DNA of 64,000 nucleotides, taken from the NCBI GenBank assembly GCA_905116865.2, contig CAJHNH020007734.1, forward strand, positions 40,001-104,000, given 5' to 3'. The stretch comes from Candidula unifasciata (taxonomy: Eukaryota; Mollusca; Gastropoda; Stylommatophora; Geomitridae). The position numbers and the translations under genes are program-made. Positions 58,335 through 64,000 of this stretch are shown here, one piece after another. The notes under the pieces were generated by a model. It was given only the letters and a program-made list of their open reading frames with translations, made no database searches and was not told the origin of the DNA. How positions within the stretch are numbered: position 1 is the stretch's first letter; the number at the start of each line of letters is the position of its first letter.

Positions 58335-58880
58335 CTGATAGACATGGAACATGAGTCGAGTTGTCTCTTGTCACAGTCCAGCAGTAATCAGCAAACACCG
58401 AAAGGTTCGAATTGCCTTGATACCTTGTCTCGATAGTAGCATTGTCCTCAAGACACCGTTCACTGTGCCCACCACTGAAAGCTCCACAGTTTGAGGTAAA
58501 GAAATCCAGACGAGAGTGAAGAAAATGAGTTTTCATAGACAAGTTGCATTTACGACTCTAATAGGAGATTTACAAGGAGATTTTCTACAACTGATTGTAA
58601 TTGTCAGATGTGCTGTTTCTAAGAAAAATTGTCAACCACTAACTTAAATGCTAGCTGTGCTTCCTCTTCCATGCCATGCAAAACACAAAAGAAACTTCTT
58701 ATCGTATAAAATTTTTCGAATTTGCAAACCAACAAATGCTTCCTCAATTTTAGCTTCACTCAGTCTTTGAAATTTTCCGATGCAATATTTGAAAGCAGCA
58801 TCTGTGTTCTCCTTGACATTGACATAATTTTTCTTGAGCCTCACCTTATTGTGCAAGGGTGGCATCACATAATGGATTGG
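58335..58880 (-). pseudogene. Decayed gene of a widespread repetitive protein family
   Basis: The first frame (58868-58644) reads MPPLHNKVRLKKNYV, then CIGKFQRLSEAKIEEAFVG and LQIRKILYDKKF. The second (58542-58335) reads MSMKTHFLHSRLDFFTSNCG, then E-R, then RYQGNSNLSVFADYCWTVTRD. Both, in this order, match a protein I know as occurring in many near-identical copies in arthropod, cnidarian and mollusc genomes (PPLHxKLGL..., LSEAKxKEGxFVGPQIR..., MSLKxHFLHSHLDFFP..., RYQG...ADYCWxLxRD), probably transposon-borne. Its biochemical role is unknown to me. The middle is frameshifted and the C terminus is cut off by the SINE at 58091-58325. Confidence 0.65.
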
Positions 58881-59325
58881 AATCTTCTTCTGAACTGCCC
58901 GCCAGAAAGTTGGACCACCTTAATAATGAAAGAGAGTTTATATGGAAAAAAAAAGCAATAAACAACTTAAAATTCGACAGCAGAGAAATGTGAACGAAAT
59001 TCGGTAGAGGCGCAAAATAAATTAAATCCTCCAATCAGCTGCACTGTCTTCGAAGCAGGAGATATTTTTTGGGAAATCTTTAGATAGCTAGGACTACTCT
59101 CAAAATGTGGTAAAAGCAAAAATATTGTGAGAACCTCAACACGGCGAACACCTTGGGGGAACCAGAGATGACCACTAGACATGCAGTTCTAGTTAAAGAT
59201 TCCAGAGAAAGGCTTTTTACCTGCAGTGCCAACACAGCAGCATGTGTAGTTACAATAATGTGGATAGTAAAGTAATGCATTGTTGTGAGAACTAATTTAT
59301 AGCAGTCGAAGTCCAATTTTAAATG
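58881..59325. other. Unassigned DNA
   Basis: A frame with LAGSSEEDSNPLC at ~58900 may be the upstream continuation of the decayed gene. Otherwise nothing. Confidence 0.35.
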
Positions 59326-59905
59326 TTGAATTAAGAATCGACATCACATCACTCGGGACACTCCTATAAGCGTTCCGTCACGATCTTCAGGAAAGGGAAG
59401 TAACTGTCTGCATATCCGTCTAGGTCTCTACTTAAGTGTTAAACGTCGGCCAGATCCCCCTGTAACTCCTCGCAGCACCAGTCTCTCCACGCAGTAATAA
59501 TCTGTTTGTGCCTACACACTGTTAACTCGCTGGCAAAGGTTCCTCATAAAATCTACCTTGTCATACATCATTCACCATCAAGTGGTGCAGAACCAGTCAG
59601 TCTGAGTGCTCATTTCCCAACACACCGGCATACCCTAAAAGAAATATCCAAAGGACGCTAACTAGACGGGACCCCTGATGTTATGCGTGCCACTCTAAAC
59701 GAAGCGTACCTGTCTCCACCTTTCTCAACATGCACTGTAAGTCAGTTACAATTATGACATGTGTGTACAGCTGATTCTCAAGCCAGCAGAAGGCAGCAAT
59801 GACTGCCTCCACCTCCATTCTCAAACTAGACGTCGTGATATCATGTCAGACTTTTCTGCACCAAGCGACTACCATTTGCCTTTGTAGTGAACCCCAGTGC
59901 ATTTC
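59326..59905 (-). mobile_element. I-like LINE (family A) 3' fragment with RNase H
   Basis: The 3' end (ttgaattaagaatcgacatc, then cactcgggacactcc) and, upstream in minus sense, the RNase H stretch antisense to actgcctccacctccattct, aligned with 42395-42440 of the large copy. Many indels. Confidence 0.7.
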
Positions 59906-60375
59906 GTCAGCGCCCAGTGCAAAGCCATATGTGTAGTCCAAGTCGAAACAAAGTGACAACATGCCAGGAATGCAAGCAGACAGCAGAAATTGGAAACGGG
60001 TAGCCGAAAGATGTTTATGGAAAGATGAATGCATTGCTACATTTCTGTTATGTGGGGAAAAAAAAGCCAGAGTATGCATTTGTAAATGTTTTAGATATCT
60101 GCCTGTTTATATGTTAGGAGTTTAACAGGCTTTAATACTGAGTATCGCCAGTCAATATTCTGAAATTACACGACTTGGGTCACACAGTGTTCATAAATTA
60201 ATATGAACTCAGGGTAAAGTTTGCCTACCACGTCATATTATTGCAATATTTTTCATCCATTTTTTGCTATGACCAAAGGATCAGTGTTCCCACATAAAAT
60301 TATTAACTTAGTAAAGGTAACATGTAAAGACACGCACTATCGAGTTCTCAAGAAGGAAAAACTAACATACATTTG
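59906..60375. other. Unassigned DNA
   Basis: No supported feature. Confidence 0.4.
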
Positions 60376-60379
60376 ACAT

Positions 60380-60600
60380 AAAAACAGGTGTTCCACAGGG
60401 ATGTCTTTTGTCGCCTCTCCTATTTTTTACGGGGTATAGACTGGATTATGAAGACAGTAACTGCTAACGCCAAGAATGGAATTCAGTGAACCCCTACAAA
60501 ACTGCCTAATGATCTGGACTTCGCTGATGATATTCAGCTTCTATCGCATTCACGGAATCAGATGCAGTATAAATTAAATGTAATTGATTCATACTTGGCT
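60380..60600 (+). mobile_element. LINE RT fragment (motifs B-C)
   Basis: KTGVPQGCLLSPLLFF (motif B) is followed, after a one-base shift, by DWIMKTVTANAKNGIQ and LPNDLDFADDIQLLSHSRNQMQ (motif C FADD intact). The wording DLDFADDxxLLSHS with QMQ differs from families A-C, so it is another LINE lineage. Only ~70 residues remain. Confidence 0.7.
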
Positions 60601-61910
60601 TTGATTAAGGGATTTTTTTTTTAGGGCATGTTCATGAGGGATAATTACTCTCTGTCATTGTACTAATTTTATGTGCACATTTTTAAGGTATATCTCTCGA
60701 AATTTAAATCTTTCAGAAGAAAAGTGAAATTGTCTGTCCAGTTGGGGAGGTTTTGTTTTGCGGTGACGGTTTACATATGCGTGTTATCTCAAAAATAAAA
60801 ATGACCCACTTATTAATTTACTGTAATCCAAATGGTACGAAGAATGAATGTTATCCAGATTGTATTAGGGGCATGAATATGGTTTCCACCAGCTGGCTGT
60901 GTCATTGATAGTTCCTACTCTGCAGAGTACGAGTGGGTTGAGATTTCAGGCTGTCCTTTTCAAGAGAATGGCGAACACTGAACCATGAAGGCAATTCTTC
61001 ACTCTGGAAGACGGCAGTGGTATAACTGTCTGCTATACAAAAGAAACATTTAATTATTATAGGACAGACTCTTCTGGACATCGGACCGCCAACGTTAAAT
61101 GTCTAAGAGATAGGACAACGTTTAGGTGGGTTAGGGCTCAACAAATGTTGCCGACCTTCAGAGAAAAGATATTATTGATGTAATCAACACGCTACTCGTA
61201 CAAAAGGTAGTGTTAACTTTGCGCTGATTATTGAAGGTGGATGAGTGGGCGGAGGCTTACAGAATATCTCGACCCCTGTGATGTCGATTCTTCGCTCAGC
61301 TCTACTGAAGAGTTTATAAGACAACTAGTAACTCTAGACTTCCTGCTTAGAAGCTTATTGTTTGGTGATAATTCTGTGCTGTCCCACACATATATTTCCA
61401 GATATTACTGATTATAAAACATCAATAGGAATTCAGAGTTTCCAATTTAATATAAGACAATAACATAAGGGAATTAATAGGTCATGCTACTTACAGTTCC
61501 TCCCAGCTGGAAAGAAGTATAAATATTACCAATATAAGTAAAATTAATTATAGCAAATTAAATAGAATTAAATTACATTAAATCAACAATGCACTTTTTT
61601 CCTATCAGCATCAAGGAAATCTGAATCTGATTGTAGAAAACAAATATTTCAAGCTTAGTCCTTTTTAAGCCGCCCGAGGAGCTGATTTATTAATGACTGG
61701 GTCTTGGCTATCTTAACTTGAATTCAGTTTCTTTGTGGCGAAATTGATTTCGCCTGAGTTTCGTTTCTCTGCTTCAACATGTCAGCTTTGTCTGGCTTGG
61801 CGGGTTTTTGATTGGCTGTTTCTAATTTATTTGGGGGATTGGGGAGGGGGGATGGATCTGGCAGCCCTTATCCGATTGTCTGCTACACAGGCTGGTTTCT
61901 CGGTTGACTT
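60601..61910. other. Unassigned DNA
   Basis: About 1.3 kb with no supported gene or repeat. The short plus-strand ORF at 61735-61956 lacks motifs. Confidence 0.4.
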
Positions 61911-61912
61911 GA

Positions 61913-62424
61913 CTATTGTTGCCTGGTCAGCCTGGTCGCCTCGTACATCTTTCTAGCATCGGCATGCGTAATGTTCTCAATTGTGGCTGCTCTCAGAACC
62001 TTTTTCTGCTGTTTGAGCTTTGGGCAGCCCAAGTAACTCGCGCTATGAGCACCAGAGCAGTCGGAACATTTGCGGTTACAGTTGGGCTTTTTGAAATCCG
62101 GGTCGATTCCTTGAAGTCCTGAAGTTTGGAACAGTACCTGCACGAGATGCCGCTGCGGCAAGAAGAGGCATTGGGCCAGACCATCTGGCAGCTTGAACAT
62201 TGAATATTCTCGGTGAGGAGACTCTCCTGCTTCTGTAACTTCTTGTTGCAGTGGGTAGGGGCTGGAGGGCTGTTGATCATAGCCTTAGATAAGATGTCAA
62301 GCGCCACGATTGGGGCGGCTTCGCATGATAGCGCCACGAAAAGGGCTACTTCAGGTGATGACGTCATAAAAGGGGTGGCTTCAGGTGCTGGCGCCACGAA
62401 GGGAGCGGCTTCTAGTGTGGACAT
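61913..62424 (-). pseudogene. LINE ORF1 (gag-like) with zinc knuckles
   Basis: Minus strand: an N-terminal run of four 10-residue repeats (EAAPFVAPAP type, ~62412-62295), then QCSSCQMVWPNASSC (knuckle 1, ~62199), SCRYCSKL (knuckle 2), and in a shifted frame KCSDCSGAHSASYLGC (CCHC knuckle 3) followed by PKLKQQ and AATIENITHADARKMYE. Three knuckles, the last C-x2-C-x3-H-x6-C, plus an ENITxxDARKxYE end are characteristic of ORF1 in I/Jockey-type LINEs, which binds RNA. One frameshift near 62110 kills it. No RT follows downstream, so it is an orphan ORF1 piece. Confidence 0.65.
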
Positions 62425-63127
62425 CGTTCGGTTAGGTGTAGGTGGTGCTACGACAGGGGCGGCTTCCTTTGATGTTGGTGGACACGCCTTTCTCTAATTA
62501 TTCAGTCCTGCCAATTGAATCACGGTATATTTTAGAGGAGTCCCCCTCCAAATAAGGTTACTGGGAGCGTTTCCATGTTGCATTATGTGACATATTAATA
62601 TGCTTACAAAGTCCTGTGTTCTAAACGTATTTGTATTACAAATCTACAAATGGATATTGTGAAGTGGATATACAGCAATTTTAATTTTAATTTTAATTCA
62701 CGGAAGATAGTCGTGTTGTGATGTGTGTGACAGTGTAAGTGTTTCTAGTCAGTAGTTCGGATTTTTGGGAACTGGCTGTTTATTACTTTACTACTTTAAA
62801 TGTAGAAATCTTACTTTTAGGGATAATACAAACAGGTAATTTAAAAGCCATATCTGGAGAATATCGACAGTTGCCAGGTGCAAACTATCTTGTGTTTGAA
62901 GAAAACTAGTGCTTTCATATTGACTGTGCATAAATGGTGCAACCACACGGTGGATAAATTGTGTCATATTTCGGAGCTCTAGGTAAGTGGAAGAAAATAA
63001 TATTTATTTACTTACTAACCTCTCACAGCAAGTCACTCTTTGCCTCCTTACTAATTGTTGACTAACAGTATAATTATATGTTGTAGCAGTACACTAATAA
63101 TAATAATCCTTAACCATTTGACTTATA
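62425..63127. other. Unassigned DNA
   Basis: No supported feature. A short ttttaattttaattttaatt run sits at ~62677. Confidence 0.45.
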
Positions 63128-63400
63128 AGCGGCGTCCGTGGCTAAGGGTTTACTCGTAATACCGCGATCGAAACCCACTGCAGGCTGTGATGATTTTTAT
63201 CGTGGTATGGGACGTCGCATGTCGACCCAGCATAAAATGGGTACCAGGATGGGCTGTCCTGGGAAAGTAAAGACAGCCGGCGTAATGCTGACCACATTAC
63301 CCACAAAGTGCTGATGGTCTGTAAAAATATGGGACGCTCTGCTCATATGCCCGATGCTCCGAAAGGCGTGAAAAGGGATCTTTACCTTTTTACTTTACTT
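63128..63400 (+). mobile_element. SINE with shared core, tRNA-like head type 3
   Basis: Head gtccgtggctaagggttta (A box ~63138) and gatcgaaaccc (B box ~63167), then gacgtcgcatgtcgacccag, the core gtaaagacagccggcgtaat, gctgaccacattaccc, ggtctgtaaaaatatggg and a tail to ~63400. Confidence 0.7.
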
Positions 63401-63411
63401 ATTTGACTTAT

Positions 63412-63708
63412 GCTTCGCGAACACTGGCTGTAGACTCTTGCGGAAACTTCTGGTAGGTCATCAACTTCTTTTGCATATTTGCAGTTCTAGGGTCTGTTAA
63501 TTTTTGTAAACTGGCTTTTGCTTTGCTTCGCGAACACTGGCTGTAAACTCTTGCGGAAACTTCTGGTAGTTTATCGACTTCTTTTGCATATTTGCAGTTC
63601 TACGGTCTGTTAATTTTTGTAAACTGGCTTTTGCTTTGCTTCGCGAACACTGGCTGTAAACTCTTGAGGAAACTTCTGGTTGTTCATCCACTTCCTATGC
63701 ATATTTGT
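63412..63708. repeat. 113-bp tandem repeat, ~2.6 copies
   Basis: Units start gcttcgcgaacactggctgt at 63412, 63525 and 63638 (period exactly 113 bp). The third stops at catatttg (~63708). Substitutions are few. Confidence 0.95.
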
Positions 63709-64000
63709 TACCAAAAAACTCGCAATGGTAAGGAATTGATTTCATCCAACAAGATGAAACTGGAAAAATTTGTTTGTGCTGTTTGTACCTTGAGGATACA
63801 TATTTAGTAGTGCTATAAGTACTGTTAAGAAAACTACATTAGGTGAAAAAAGTATTGCACATATCAATTTCATACTGATTGTGCTTGTTTACTAATTATT
63901 AAATAACAGTATAATTATATGTTGTGGTAGTCTGCTAATAATAATAATAACCATCAATTATTTATATTTATGTTATGTATGATATGTGTATGTTTCATAG
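63709..64000. other. Unassigned DNA
   Basis: Nothing recognised. aataataat runs at ~63935. Confidence 0.4.

Noticed and set aside
58237..58542. Apparent cysteine-rich secreted exon with N-glycosylation sites and a donor-like CAG|GTGTAA
   Set aside because: Its blocks align in order with the repetitive protein family also seen at 58644-58868, and its 3' end is SINE sequence.
63412..63708. CRISPR-like repeat-spacer array
   Set aside because: Direct head-to-tail 113-bp units without spacers in a eukaryotic context.

Overview
This window is non-coding animal chromosomal DNA, almost entirely made of mobile-element remnants. The evidence for an animal host is SINEs with split pol III boxes, several clades of non-LTR retrotransposon, a Helitron, long dinucleotide tracts, generally AT-rich unique sequence, and one exon framed by canonical GT/AG splice sites. 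The mix of R2-superfamily, I-like (RNase H-bearing) and RTE/craniofacial-type LINEs with tRNA SINEs sharing a common core fits a lophotrochozoan, probably a mollusc. That taxonomic call is an inference from repeat style, not from a marker gene. No rRNA, functional tRNA, CRISPR array or prokaryotic gene was seen.

Layout. 0-1.3 kb: a likely signal-peptide exon of a host secreted protein (minus strand, 100-278), then a tRNA-derived SINE (SINE-1). 1.48-5.04 kb: decayed R2-like element (copy 1). 5.5-13 kb: minus-strand pieces of an I-like LINE (family A) and a C-terminal piece of another LINE. 13.7-17.75 kb: a Helitron with N-terminal ORF, HUH Rep and a remnant of its helicase end, most of the helicase deleted, carrying a 452-bp retro-insertion with an exact 12-bp target duplication. 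18.1-22.7 kb: a three-level nest (LINE B interrupted by LINE C, itself interrupted by a 2-kb unknown insert X). 22.7-36 kb: mostly unrecognised DNA with small LINE and SINE remnants and a second B-with-C nest. 36.4-45.3 kb: more SINE-1, family A copies (the most complete at 41.9-44.85 kb), a transposase fragment and long simple repeats. 46.1-55.0 kb: an old R2-like copy split at one codon by 5.3 kb of DNA that carries a young R2-like copy with a 1073-codon intact reading frame. 55-64 kb: tandem duplications, LINE B, RT and gag relics, a decayed repetitive-protein gene and SINEs with a shared core.

The genes do not form a pathway. The only long intact coding sequence is the R2-like polyprotein (zinc finger, reverse transcriptase, CCHC knuckle, PD-(D/E)XK-type endonuclease), which could in principle be an active or recently active retroelement. 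Everything else is decayed, and its value lies in the order of insertion events that can be read from the junctions. I did not find a coherent new multi-gene system. The strongest candidates for new description are the R2-like family (several copies here, none beside visible rDNA, no AUG before the zinc finger) and the SINE core domain joined to at least three different tRNA-like heads.
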